NCBI GenBank assembly: GCA_025928215.1
Contig: JAICJW010000234.1
Location: forward strand, 1 to 7,214
Source of the DNA: Chloroflexia bacterium
GTDB lineage: Bacteria; Chloroflexota; Chloroflexia; Thermomicrobiales; JALYUS01
Length of the DNA: 7,214 bases
Direction of reading: 5' to 3'
A model generated the notes under the pieces. That model was not told the DNA's origin. It saw only the letters and a program-made list of their open reading frames with translations, and ran no database searches. Shown here piece by piece: positions 1 to 6,507 of the stretch. The position numbers were made by a program, and so were the translations under genes. Each line of letters opens with the position of its first letter. The first letter of the stretch is position 1.

Positions 1-1
1 C

Positions 2-850
<849 letters not shown>

Positions 851-855
851 TTTCG

Positions 856-910
856 CCCTGCAAGCAGGGGTGCGGGCGATCCTTTGTGGTCGCCCGTGCG
901 CGTGAACGGG
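856..910 (+). repeat. Cluster of short inverted repeats after sufB
   Basis: Almost the whole sufB-uma2 spacer is palindromic. CCCTG (856-860) pairs with CAGGG (865-869) around a 4-base loop. CGGGCGA (873-879) pairs perfectly with TCGCCCG (890-896) around a 10-base loop. A third arm, CCCGT (893-897) with ACGGG (906-910), overlaps the second and so is an alternative fold. No T-run follows, so a simple intrinsic terminator is not supported. It could be an intergenic repeat element, an mRNA-stability or processing structure that lowers expression of the next gene, or an attenuator. The pairing is seen; the role is inference. Confidence 0.55.
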
Positions 911-918
911 ACAGCGCG

Positions 919-1485
919 ATGATTACAAAGCAAGCGATGACAGCGGAGCAATTCTGGGAAATGCCCGAAGTCCCCGGCAAGCGTTTCGAGTTGGTAGACG
1001 GAGAGTTGATCGAGGTGCCCGCCGCTGGTGCGCTGCATAATCTCATCGTGGCCATCCTGAACAACCTGCTCTACACATTCGTCTCTGGCCGAAATCTCGG
1101 GCTTGTCTACGGCGACAACACGAGTTACCTCCTTCGCCACAACCCGGATCGTATGCGCATCCCCGATCTATCGTTTGTCGCTTGGGCGCGTGTCCCGGCC
1201 GATGGCTTGCCTGGCGGTTTCTGGCCGATCCCACCGGACTTCGCCGTCAAAGTCGTTTCTCCTACTGATCGCGTCGAGGATGTGCGATGCAAAGTAGATG
1301 AATATCTGGAATCCGGTGTCCGTCTCGTGTGGGTGCTTTGGCCGGATGATCGCACAGTACAGGTGCATATCAGGGAAATGCCAAGCCGTACACTTGGCGC
1401 AGAAGATGAATTGGACGGCGGCGACGTGCTGCCGGGATTCAGGGTGCGCGTCGGCGACCTTTTCAACATTCCTACGCGACCATAA
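919..1485 (+). CDS. Uma2 family (DUF820) PD-(D/E)XK nuclease-like protein, catalytic Glu replaced by Lys
   Basis: A 188-residue protein of the Uma2/DUF820 family, whose fold belongs to the PD-(D/E)XK restriction-endonuclease superfamily; the biological role of the family is not established. The N-terminus shows the typical MTAEQFWEMPEVPGKRFELV pattern, then VDGELIEVP and LHNLIVAILNNLL. The first acidic core residue is Asp83 (in RIPDLSFV). The second strand is PPDFAVKVVSPTDR; family members normally read D-[LF]-x-V-E-V-x-SP, so residue 111 (codon AAA at 1249-1251) is Lys where the catalytic Glu is expected. The conserved Lys125 (in VRCKVDEY) and GVRLVWVL follow normally. ATG 919 is chosen because Uma2 proteins usually start close to the TAEQF motif; an in-frame GTG at 886 lies inside the loop of a hairpin and is less likely. 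Only a weak GGGA ribosome site precedes 919. The gene sits between sufB and sufD on the same strand, an unusual place, and looks richer in A/T-ending codons than its neighbours, suggesting later insertion. The family call is firm; loss of activity is inference. Confidence 0.88.
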   Translation: MITKQAMTAEQFWEMPEVPGKRFELVDGELIEVPAAGALHNLIVAILNNLLYTFVSGRNLGLVYGDNTSYLLRHNPDRMRIPDLSFVAWARVPADGLPGGFWPIPPDFAVKVVSPTDRVEDVRCKVDEYLESGVRLVWVLWPDDRTVQVHIREMPSRTLGAEDELDGGDVLPGFRVRVGDLFNIPTRP

Positions 1486-1513
1486 GCGCTTCGCATATGA
1501 AATACGACATTTG

Positions 1514-1520
1514 AGGAGGA
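1514..1520 (+). promoter_or_regulatory. Strong Shine-Dalgarno deciding the TTG start of sufD
   Basis: AGGAGGA lies 7 bases before TTG 1528, the ideal distance. The next in-frame candidates, GTG 1537 and ATG 1540, would be 16 and 19 bases away, which is too far, so TTG is preferred as the start. Confidence 0.75.
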
Positions 1521-1527
1521 GTGGCAG

Positions 1528-2862
1528 TTGGCAACAGTGATGAATGAGACGATGCAAGGCTTCAGCCGCGCGGCGGTTGAGGCGCTATCGGCGGCGCGGC
1601 AGGAACCGGGCTGGGTGCTACAGAAGCGGCTCGAAGCCTGGGAGGCGTATGAGCGCATCCCGATGCCGACGCTGCGCGATGAGGAGTGGCGGCGCACCGA
1701 TCTCAAGGGACTGAAGATGGATGCCGTGCTCCCCTATGGCCCGGTGCTCGATGAGCAGGGCATTCCGGCGGAGATCGCCGATGTGCTCGAAAACGCCGAG
1801 GAGCGCGGCGGCCTCTTCATCCAGCATGACGCGAGTACGATCCATTCCGAGGTCGCGGAGCAGTTGCGCGCGCAGGGCGTCATTCTCACCGATCTCGCCA
1901 CGGCGATGCGCGAGCACGAAGACCTCGTGCGGCCGCACTTCATGACTGAGGCTGTCCCGGCGAATACGAGCAAGTTCACCGCCCTGCATGGCGCGTTCTG
2001 GAGCGGCGGGACGTTCGTCTATGTGCCGAAGGGCGTGACAGTGGATTTGCCGATTCACTCCGTCTACTGGGCGACGGCGCCTCACCTCGGCGCCTTCCCG
2101 CATACGCTGGTGATCGTGGATGCCGGGGCGTCGCTCAATCTCGTGGATGAATACGCCTCCGCACAGAGCGACACACAGGGCTTCGCCGCCACGGTGGTCG
2201 AACTGATCGTGCGGGACGGCGCGCACCTCGAATACGCGAACTTGCAGCGCTGGAACCGGACGACCTACTCCTTCCACACGCAGCGGCTCGTGCAGGAGCG
2301 CGACAGCACCGCACGGACAATCAATGTCGGCCTCGGCGGGCAACTCTCGAAGTACAACATTGATACCGTCTTGCAGGGCGAGGGGACGTACGCGCGCATC
2401 CTCAACCTGACCTTCGCGGACAAGAAGCAAATCTTCTCGTACGAGACATTGCAGGATCATGTCAAAGGGAACAGCGTCTCCGACCTGCTCTTCAAGTTCG
2501 GCCTGCGGGACACGGCGCGCACCGTCTACAGCGGCCTGATTCATGTCCGCCCGCACGCGCAGAAGTCCAATGCTTACCAGCGCAACGGCAATCTGCTCCT
2601 CTCCGACCGCGCCCGTGCCGATTCGATCCCGAAACTGGAGATCGAGGCGAACGATGTTCGCTGCACGCACGGCGCGACGCTCGGCCAGGTGGACGAAAAT
2701 CAGGTCTTCTACCTGATGGCGCGCGGACTGCCCCGCCAGGACACGGAGCGCCTGATCGCCGAAGGCGTCTTCGCCCAGGTCGAGGACGAGATTCAGATGC
2801 CCGCCCTCGCCGCCCGCCTGCGCACCGCCATCGACAAAAAACTCGCCGGTACGGGATACTGA
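1528..2862 (+). CDS. sufD: SufD, Fe-S cluster assembly protein
   Basis: SufD pairs with SufB and two SufC subunits in the cytosolic SUF complex and is needed for iron entry during cluster assembly. The 444-residue product has the usual length. Its N-terminal helical domain (about residues 1-120) contains the family-typical RIPMPTLRDEEWRRTDLKGL. The beta-helix core follows, with TFVYVPKGVTVDLPIHS matching the paralogous SufB segment, and then a C-terminal helical domain. His381 (codon CAC at 2668-2670, in VRCTHGATLG) sits at the position of the conserved functional His360 of E. coli SufD; DENQVFYLMARGL follows as expected. Translation probably starts at TTG 1528, set by the strong AGGAGGA site; ATG 1540 would shorten it by four residues. 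It lies 42 bases after the Uma2 gene and is presumably co-transcribed with it and sufB. A palindromic repeat starts 2 bases past its stop codon. Identification is by direct recognition and is very secure. Confidence 0.97.
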   Translation: MATVMNETMQGFSRAAVEALSAARQEPGWVLQKRLEAWEAYERIPMPTLRDEEWRRTDLKGLKMDAVLPYGPVLDEQGIPAEIADVLENAEERGGLFIQHDASTIHSEVAEQLRAQGVILTDLATAMREHEDLVRPHFMTEAVPANTSKFTALHGAFWSGGTFVYVPKGVTVDLPIHSVYWATAPHLGAFPHTLVIVDAGASLNLVDEYASAQSDTQGFAATVVELIVRDGAHLEYANLQRWNRTTYSFHTQRLVQERDSTARTINVGLGGQLSKYNIDTVLQGEGTYARILNLTFADKKQIFSYETLQDHVKGNSVSDLLFKFGLRDTARTVYSGLIHVRPHAQKSNAYQRNGNLLLSDRARADSIPKLEIEANDVRCTHGATLGQVDENQVFYLMARGLPRQDTERLIAEGVFAQVEDEIQMPALAARLRTAIDKKLAGTGY

Positions 2863-2863
2863 C

Positions 2864-2999
2864 AAACCGGGGAGAAGCGCAGAGGCGCAGAGGACGCAGA
2901 GAGCACAGAGAAGAAAGAGGATTTGATTGGTTTTCATTCCTCTTTTCGATTCTCCTCTGCGATCTCTCCGTCCTCTGCGGTTCATTTATTTTCGATCAG
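2864..2999 (+). repeat. Palindromic intergenic repeat, copy 1 (degenerate), between sufD and the Rieske ferredoxin
   Basis: The left half carries cgcagag-type units every 8-9 bases (about 2886-2920), and the right half carries their complement (about 2937-2980), giving a long imperfect hairpin with an AT-rich loop. It belongs to the same family as the element at 4541-4647. Both open with ACCGGGGAGAAG right after a stop codon and close with CGGTT...CGATCAG; here a 10-base AT-rich insertion (2983-2992) splits that right border. The outer CTCCCC arm that would pair with GGGGAG is absent, so this copy looks decayed. It could act as a partial terminator or as an RNA-stability element between sufD and the ferredoxin gene; that role is inference. 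Confidence 0.8.
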
Positions 3000-3008
3000 G
3001 GGGGCAAT

Positions 3009-3326
3009 GTGGCTGAGTATGTGACGGTGGCGCAGGTGGGGGAGATTGCCGAGGGGGGCCGCAAGGTCATCGCGGTGGGCGAGACATATGTGTTAGTGGT
3101 CAACATCGGCGGCGAGTACTTTGCCATCGAGGATGTATGCACGCACGACGGCAATGAACTCTCGGACGGCCTGATCGAGGATCACACGATCGAATGTTCC
3201 CGCCACGGCGCGATCTTCGATTTCCGCACCGGACGCGGCACCTTCCCCGCCGTTGTGCCCGTCGCGACCTATCCCGTGCGAATCGCGGACGGCGACGTGC
3301 AGATCGAAGTGGACGACGAGAGATGA
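3009..3326 (+). CDS. Rieske [2Fe-2S] ferredoxin, probably SUF-associated
   Basis: A 105-residue soluble Rieske-type ferredoxin, a one-electron carrier. The cluster ligands are plain: Cys44-Thr-His46 and Cys63-Ser-Arg-His66, separated by 16 residues, within VCTHDGNELSDG and IECSRHGAIFDFRTG. Nothing else is fused to the domain, and there is no signal peptide or membrane segment, so it acts in the cytosol. The start is GTG at 3009, preceded by a GGGGGG-rich site ending about 4 bases upstream; the overlapping ATG at 3007 is in another frame and stops after five codons. Genes of this type commonly follow sufD in SUF loci, where their role is not settled, and they are also the electron donors of Rieske oxygenases such as the one encoded next. 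The family call is certain; which partner it serves is inference. Acidic residues are frequent, as in other small ferredoxins. Confidence 0.93.
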   Translation: MAEYVTVAQVGEIAEGGRKVIAVGETYVLVVNIGGEYFAIEDVCTHDGNELSDGLIEDHTIECSRHGAIFDFRTGRGTFPAVVPVATYPVRIADGDVQIEVDDER

Positions 3327-3379
3327 GGGGTGCGGCATGTCGCGGCAGAAGATCGTTTCGGTGGCCTCCGGCATCGTGA

Positions 3380-3385
3380 TACACT
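3380..3385 (+). promoter_or_regulatory. Possible extended -10 element before the oxygenase gene
   Basis: TACACT is preceded by TGA, giving a TGnTACACT-like extended -10 about 50 bases before the TTG start. No good -35 hexamer lies 16-18 bases upstream (only TTTCGG-like sequence). If real, it would let the oxygenase be expressed apart from the SUF genes. Weak evidence. Confidence 0.2.
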
Positions 3386-3421
3386 CCCGGCATCAACTGT
3401 CCTGCCATGCGACCACATGCG

Positions 3422-3427
3422 AAGGAG
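3422..3427 (+). promoter_or_regulatory. Shine-Dalgarno supporting a TTG start for the oxygenase
   Basis: AAGGAG ends 6 bases before TTG 3434, which is ideal. The upstream in-frame ATG at 3407 has no recognisable ribosome site, and the next ATG, 3446, is 18 bases away. Confidence 0.6.
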
Positions 3428-3433
3428 AAGCCG

Positions 3434-4540
3434 TTGCAAACGAAGATGCGTGTAGCGCCCGAGGCGACATCAGTAGGTGCGGCGCTTGCCCAGGGCGCGA
3501 CGCTCCCGGCCACGTGGTATACCGATCCCGCCATCTTCGCGATCGAGCAGGAACGCATTTTCCGCCGCTGCTGGCAATACGTCGGGTTGCTGGAGCAGGT
3601 TCCCCGCCCCGGTGATTATTTCACCTGCTACGCGGGCATGGCGCCCTTGATCGTCGCGCGCGATGACGCGGGGGTGCTGCGGGCCTTCGTCAATGTCTGC
3701 CGCCATCGTGGGCATCAAGTGGCGACAGCGGAAAACGGGCACTGCTCGGTTTTTCAATGCCCATATCATGCCTGGTCCTACAATCTCGACGGCACTCTGC
3801 GTGGCGCGCCGGGGATGCGCGACGAGCCGGGCTTCGACCGCGATCAGTTTCCGCTCATCCAGGCACAGGTGGACACCTGGGGGCCATTCGTCTTCGTCAA
3901 CCTCGACCCCGCCGCCCCCCCGCTCTCGACGGTGCTCGGCGAGTTGCCGGAGTTCGTCGCACGGACCGGGGTACCGCTCAGGGAGATTAAGCGCCGCGCG
4001 CGGCGCGAGTACATCATCGAGGCGAACTGGAAAGTCGTCGTTGATAACTATCTGGAGTGCTATCACTGCCCGGTAGCGCACCCCGGCTTCACCCAGTTGA
4101 TTGACCTCAACAACTACACGATCCGGGAATACGAATACTTCTCGACCCAGACCGGCCCGCAGAAAGACTCTGCAGGGCTGTACGACGCCAGCGGCGGCGT
4201 AACAGACGGCTTCTATGCCTTCCTCTGGCCGAATTTCACCGTCAATATCTATCCTGGCCCCGGCAATGTCTCGCTCAACCTCTTCCTCCCGCTCGGGCCG
4301 GGCCGGACGCGCGCGATCTATGAGTACTGCTTCGTGGACGCGGTCGGCGAGCAGGAGGAGCGCGACTTTGTTGACTTCGTCCAGCAGGTGCAGATGGAGG
4401 ACATCAGCCTCTGCGAGTCCGTGCAGCGCGGCCTGAGCACCGGCTACTTCCAGCAAGGCAAATTGATGCTCCGCCAGGAGCGCGCCTTGCAGCACTTCCA
4501 ACGCCTCTCGTACCAATTCCTCGGCGATAATCCGGCGTGA
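3434..4540 (+). CDS. Rieske non-heme iron oxygenase, alpha subunit (CntA/GbcA-like)
   Basis: The catalytic subunit of a Rieske oxygenase, which uses an electron from a reductase or ferredoxin to activate O2 at a mononuclear iron. Counting from TTG 3434 (368 residues), the Rieske ligands are Cys89-Arg-His91 (VCRHRGHQ) and Cys109-Pro-Tyr-His112 (CPYHAWSY). The catalytic domain has NWKVVVDNYLECYHCPVAH with iron ligands His211 and His216, and Asp323 in QMEDISLCE as the third ligand. The residue bridging neighbouring subunits is usually Asp but here is Glu208, as in carnitine monooxygenase CntA. These positions fall within a few residues of those of CntA, so a quaternary-amine-type substrate is more plausible than an aromatic ring, but no substrate can be read from sequence. 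An in-frame ATG at 3407 would add nine residues but lacks a ribosome site. No reductase gene is present; the Rieske ferredoxin 107 bases upstream is the only candidate donor here. The gene ends at a strong bidirectional palindrome. Confidence 0.93.
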   Translation: MQTKMRVAPEATSVGAALAQGATLPATWYTDPAIFAIEQERIFRRCWQYVGLLEQVPRPGDYFTCYAGMAPLIVARDDAGVLRAFVNVCRHRGHQVATAENGHCSVFQCPYHAWSYNLDGTLRGAPGMRDEPGFDRDQFPLIQAQVDTWGPFVFVNLDPAAPPLSTVLGELPEFVARTGVPLREIKRRARREYIIEANWKVVVDNYLECYHCPVAHPGFTQLIDLNNYTIREYEYFSTQTGPQKDSAGLYDASGGVTDGFYAFLWPNFTVNIYPGPGNVSLNLFLPLGPGRTRAIYEYCFVDAVGEQEERDFVDFVQQVQMEDISLCESVQRGLSTGYFQQGKLMLRQERALQHFQRLSYQFLGDNPA

Positions 4541-4647
4541 AACCGGGGAGAAGGGCAGAGAACACGGAGACCACAGAGAAGGAAAAGATCTCCCTCTTGT
4601 CTCTCTGTGGTCTCCGCGTCCTCTGTGTTTCTCCCCGGTTCGATCAG
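4541..4647 (+). terminator. Long palindromic repeat, copy 2; likely bidirectional terminator between convergent genes
   Basis: AACCGGGGAGAA at 4541-4552 is the exact complement of TTCTCCCCGGTT at 4629-4640. Inner arms (CGGAGACCACAGAGA and its complement TCTCTGTGGTCTCCG) continue the pairing with about five mismatches over roughly 39 bases per side, around a short AT-rich loop near 4583-4597. It starts directly after the oxygenase stop and its right border CGATCAG contains the stop codon of the minus-strand dehydrogenase (4644-4646). The hairpin would form in transcripts from either side. It is the better preserved relative of the element at 2864-2999. Its pairing is seen; terminator function is inferred, since it lacks a classic GC stem plus T-run. 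Confidence 0.75.
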
Positions 4648-5594
4648 AACCCCGCTGCCTTGTCGCAGATGTTGGTGAGTGGCTCGTCCGCGATGAAGCG
4701 GCGCAGGTTCTCGCGCGCGATTGCCAGTGTGCGCTCCTGTGTCTGCTTGGAGGCGGCGGAGCAGTGCGGCGTGATGATGAGGTTCGGGGCGTCCCAGAGC
4801 GGATCGTCCGGAGGCAACGGTTCCGTGTATTGCACATCCAGGCCCGCGCCTGCGAGCCGCCCCTCCTTGAGGGAGGCGATCAGCGCCGCCTCGTCAATGA
4901 TCTTGCCGCGCGAGATGACGATCAGGTAGGCATCTCGCTTGATGAGATTGATGCGGCGTGCATCCATCAATCCGCGCGTCAGGTGTGTCTGCGGCGTGGC
5001 GACGACGACGACATCGGCGATGCCGAGCGCCTCATCGAGCCGTTCGAGCGGCCAGACCGCCTCGACGCCCGATGGCGGCTCGACGGGCTGCATATCCACG
5101 CCGATCACGCGCATCTCAAAGGCCGCGCCGCGCCGCGCAATCGTGCTGCCGATGGTGCCCATGCCGAGGACGACCATCGTGTGGCCGGTCAGTTCACGCA
5201 TCCCGCCCCGGCTCGCCTCCCATTTGTGCTGGCGCTGGTTCTCCATCAGCGGCACGAGCTGACGCGTCAGGCTGAGCAGCATCGCGAAGGCATGCTCGGC
5301 GATGCAGCGGCCATGCGCGCCACGCATATTCGTGACGGTGACATCGCTATCCACGAGGTCGCGGATCGCCGCCATCGTCTCGATCCCCGCGCCGCTGGAA
5401 TGCACCCACCGGAGCGACGGCCCCGCCGCCTCGAAACTCTCCGCGCCGATGCGGCCAAGGAAGGCATCGGCATCGCGCATCGCCGCCTTCTCTTCGTCTT
5501 TGCTCTTCGGCGTGACGAACTCGACCTCTGGGAACTCCGCCACGAGCGGATCAAACATCCGGTTTGGTCGCTCCGCGCCAATGACAATCTTCAC
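4644..5594 (-). CDS. D-isomer-specific 2-hydroxyacid dehydrogenase
   Basis: A 316-residue NAD-dependent oxidoreductase that would interconvert a 2-keto acid and a D-2-hydroxyacid in the cytosol. The Rossmann motif is Gly144-Met-Gly146-Thr-Ile-Gly149 followed by Asp167 at the end of the second strand, which favours NAD(H) over NADP(H). The catalytic triad is complete: Arg229 (ISRGKIIDE), Glu258 (YTEPLP) and His277 (TPHCSAAS). The N-terminal substrate domain has WVHSSGAGIE and HGRCIAEHAFAMLL, as expected for the family. The length is normal and there is no ACT domain, so it is not a full-length SerA-type phosphoglycerate dehydrogenase; the substrate is unknown. GTG 5594 is chosen because AGGAGG lies 7 bases upstream and the protein then starts MKIVIGAE; the open frame continuing upstream to 5837 has no family similarity that I can recognise. 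It converges with the oxygenase gene and its stop codon lies in the palindromic repeat. Confidence 0.95.
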   Translation of the reverse strand: MKIVIGAERPNRMFDPLVAEFPEVEFVTPKSKDEEKAAMRDADAFLGRIGAESFEAAGPSLRWVHSSGAGIETMAAIRDLVDSDVTVTNMRGAHGRCIAEHAFAMLLSLTRQLVPLMENQRQHKWEASRGGMRELTGHTMVVLGMGTIGSTIARRGAAFEMRVIGVDMQPVEPPSGVEAVWPLERLDEALGIADVVVVATPQTHLTRGLMDARRINLIKRDAYLIVISRGKIIDEAALIASLKEGRLAGAGLDVQYTEPLPPDDPLWDAPNLIITPHCSAASKQTQERTLAIARENLRRFIADEPLTNICDKAAGF

Positions 5595-5601
5595 GCTGAC
5601 C

Positions 5602-5607
5602 CCTCCT
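5602..5607 (-). promoter_or_regulatory. Shine-Dalgarno deciding the GTG start of the dehydrogenase
   Basis: On the minus strand AGGAGG lies 7 bases before GTG 5594. It fixes the start and rules out the long upstream extension of the open frame. Confidence 0.75.
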
Positions 5608-5719
5608 CTACTGCGTTCCCTGCACATCCGACGGTGGGCAAACGCGCCCGGAACGGAACGATGACCGATGCGTGTGGCCATCATCATGCCAGCGATTGCC
5701 CCGCATATGCAACGCCCGA

Positions 5720-5739
5720 CCGCCATCATATCGTGGCGG
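5720..5739. promoter_or_regulatory. Dyad in the divergent intergenic region, possible operator
   Basis: CCGCCA (5720-5725) and TGGCGG (5734-5739) form a perfect 6-base dyad around an 8-base TCATATCG centre, between the divergent dehydrogenase and propeller genes. A factor binding here could act on both. Six-base dyads are common by chance at this GC content, so support is weak. Confidence 0.2.
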
Positions 5740-5761
5740 ATTTCACTCGGCGGCTCCCCGA

Positions 5762-5790
5762 TTGCATCATCGAAAGGCGCGTGCCACAAT
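5762..5790 (+). promoter_or_regulatory. Possible sigma-70-like promoter for the propeller gene
   Basis: TTGCAT (5762-5767) and CACAAT (5785-5790) are spaced by 17 bases, followed by about 37 bases to ATG 5828 with a good ribosome site in between. The hexamers match consensus only 3 and 4 of 6, so this is tentative. The rest of the 5595-5827 interval shows no gene that I can support. Confidence 0.22.
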
Positions 5791-5827
5791 CCCATTATCA
5801 GGATCGCCTGCATGAAAGGGGACGCCC

Positions 5828-6481
5828 ATGAAACCACACGTGGAGCAGGTGCGCGGCGAGCCGCGCTGGCAGACGCCCGGCCCGCAACCGAACGGCCTGC
5901 AGGCGACCGATGCCGGCCTCTGGGTGATAGATCAGGAGAATCTCGATGTCTATCTGCTCGACTGGGAGGATGGACATACGCTCCGGCAGTTCCCGACCGC
6001 GACGCATCATTCGAGCGGCATCACCTTCGATGGTGTGGCGATTTGGGTCGCCTCCACCTTCACACCGATTGAACTCTTCCGCTACGCACTCGATGGCGCG
6101 GAACTGATGCGCCTACCGACACCAGGCGCGGGCAAAAGTGGCGCGCATGGGTTGGAGTGGATTGACGGATCACTCTGGGTGACGGTGCCGCCCGCCGCGA
6201 CGACCTACCAACTCGATCCGGCGAGCGGCGCGATCCTGCGGCAATTCCCCGCGCCGGGCAACCGACCGCACGGACTGGCGTGGGATGGCGACCTGCTCTG
6301 GATCGCAGAGACGACGGATCGCACGATCACCGGCTACACGCTGGACGGTGAAGTTCATCGCATCCTGGCAATGGAACCCGGCCCCGACGAAGGCGCGAAC
6401 CCGCACGGCCTCACCTATCACGATGGCCTGCTCTGGTACTGCGATGCCGAGACGCGCCTCGTCGGCACGATTGCGCTGTAG
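5828..6481 (+). CDS. Small five-repeat beta-propeller protein (NHL/Vgb/SMP-30-like)
   Basis: A 217-residue protein of unknown function built from five beta-propeller-type repeats of about 41-45 residues starting near residues 22, 63, 106, 147 and 192. Each repeat begins with a turn such as NGLQATDAGLWV, SSGITFDGVAIWV, AHGLEWIDGSLWV, PHGLAWDGDLLWI or PHGLTYHDGLLWY, and most then have a Y-x-L-D strand (RYALDGAEL, YQLDPASGA, GYTLDGEVH). The H-G-L plus G-x-L-W pattern resembles virginiamycin B lyase-like, NHL and glutamine-cyclotransferase-like propellers, but no catalytic set of any of these can be assigned. Most enzymes of these families are longer, so this is either a minimal five-blade propeller or half of a dimeric one. 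There is no signal peptide or membrane segment, so it is probably cytosolic. AAAGGGG lies about 7 bases before ATG 5828. It converges with the lipoprotein gene, leaving 26 bases between stops and no hairpin there. The fold call is good; a function is not offered. Confidence 0.85.
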   Translation: MKPHVEQVRGEPRWQTPGPQPNGLQATDAGLWVIDQENLDVYLLDWEDGHTLRQFPTATHHSSGITFDGVAIWVASTFTPIELFRYALDGAELMRLPTPGAGKSGAHGLEWIDGSLWVTVPPAATTYQLDPASGAILRQFPAPGNRPHGLAWDGDLLWIAETTDRTITGYTLDGEVHRILAMEPGPDEGANPHGLTYHDGLLWYCDAETRLVGTIAL

Positions 6482-6507
6482 CCGAAAGTCCGATGGAGCG
6501 GCGGTGT

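Noticed and set aside
886..918. GTG 886 as the start of the Uma2 gene
   Set aside because: It lies in the loop of a hairpin, lacks a ribosome site, and would add residues before the usual Uma2 N-terminus.
2884..2912. Tandem cagag units considered as a CRISPR or minisatellite
   Set aside because: Units are only 8-9 bases, imperfect, without spacers, and are mirrored by the right arm, so they form one palindromic element.
1618..2985. Long minus-strand open frame opposite sufD
   Set aside because: It lies antisense to an unmistakable sufD, its translation shows no recognisable domain, and it runs through the palindromic repeat. Long antisense frames are usual in GC-rich coding DNA.
3470..4837. 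Long minus-strand open frame opposite the Rieske oxygenase
   Set aside because: It overlaps the oxygenase, the palindrome and part of the dehydrogenase. Its translation is low-complexity and charged without family motifs. Its having the same 455-codon length as the frame opposite sufD is coincidence.
4764..5831. Plus-strand open frame opposite the dehydrogenase
   Set aside because: It mirrors a dehydrogenase with all catalytic residues, is rich in Arg/His/Asp with no motif, and reflects codon bias on the other strand.
5595..5837. N-terminal extension of the dehydrogenase by 81 residues
   Set aside because: The strong AGGAGG before GTG 5594, the family-typical N-terminus starting there, and the extension's lack of similarity argue against it.
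6482..6507. Terminator between the convergent propeller and lipoprotein genes
   Set aside because: I found no inverted repeat or T-run in the 26 bases between the two stops.
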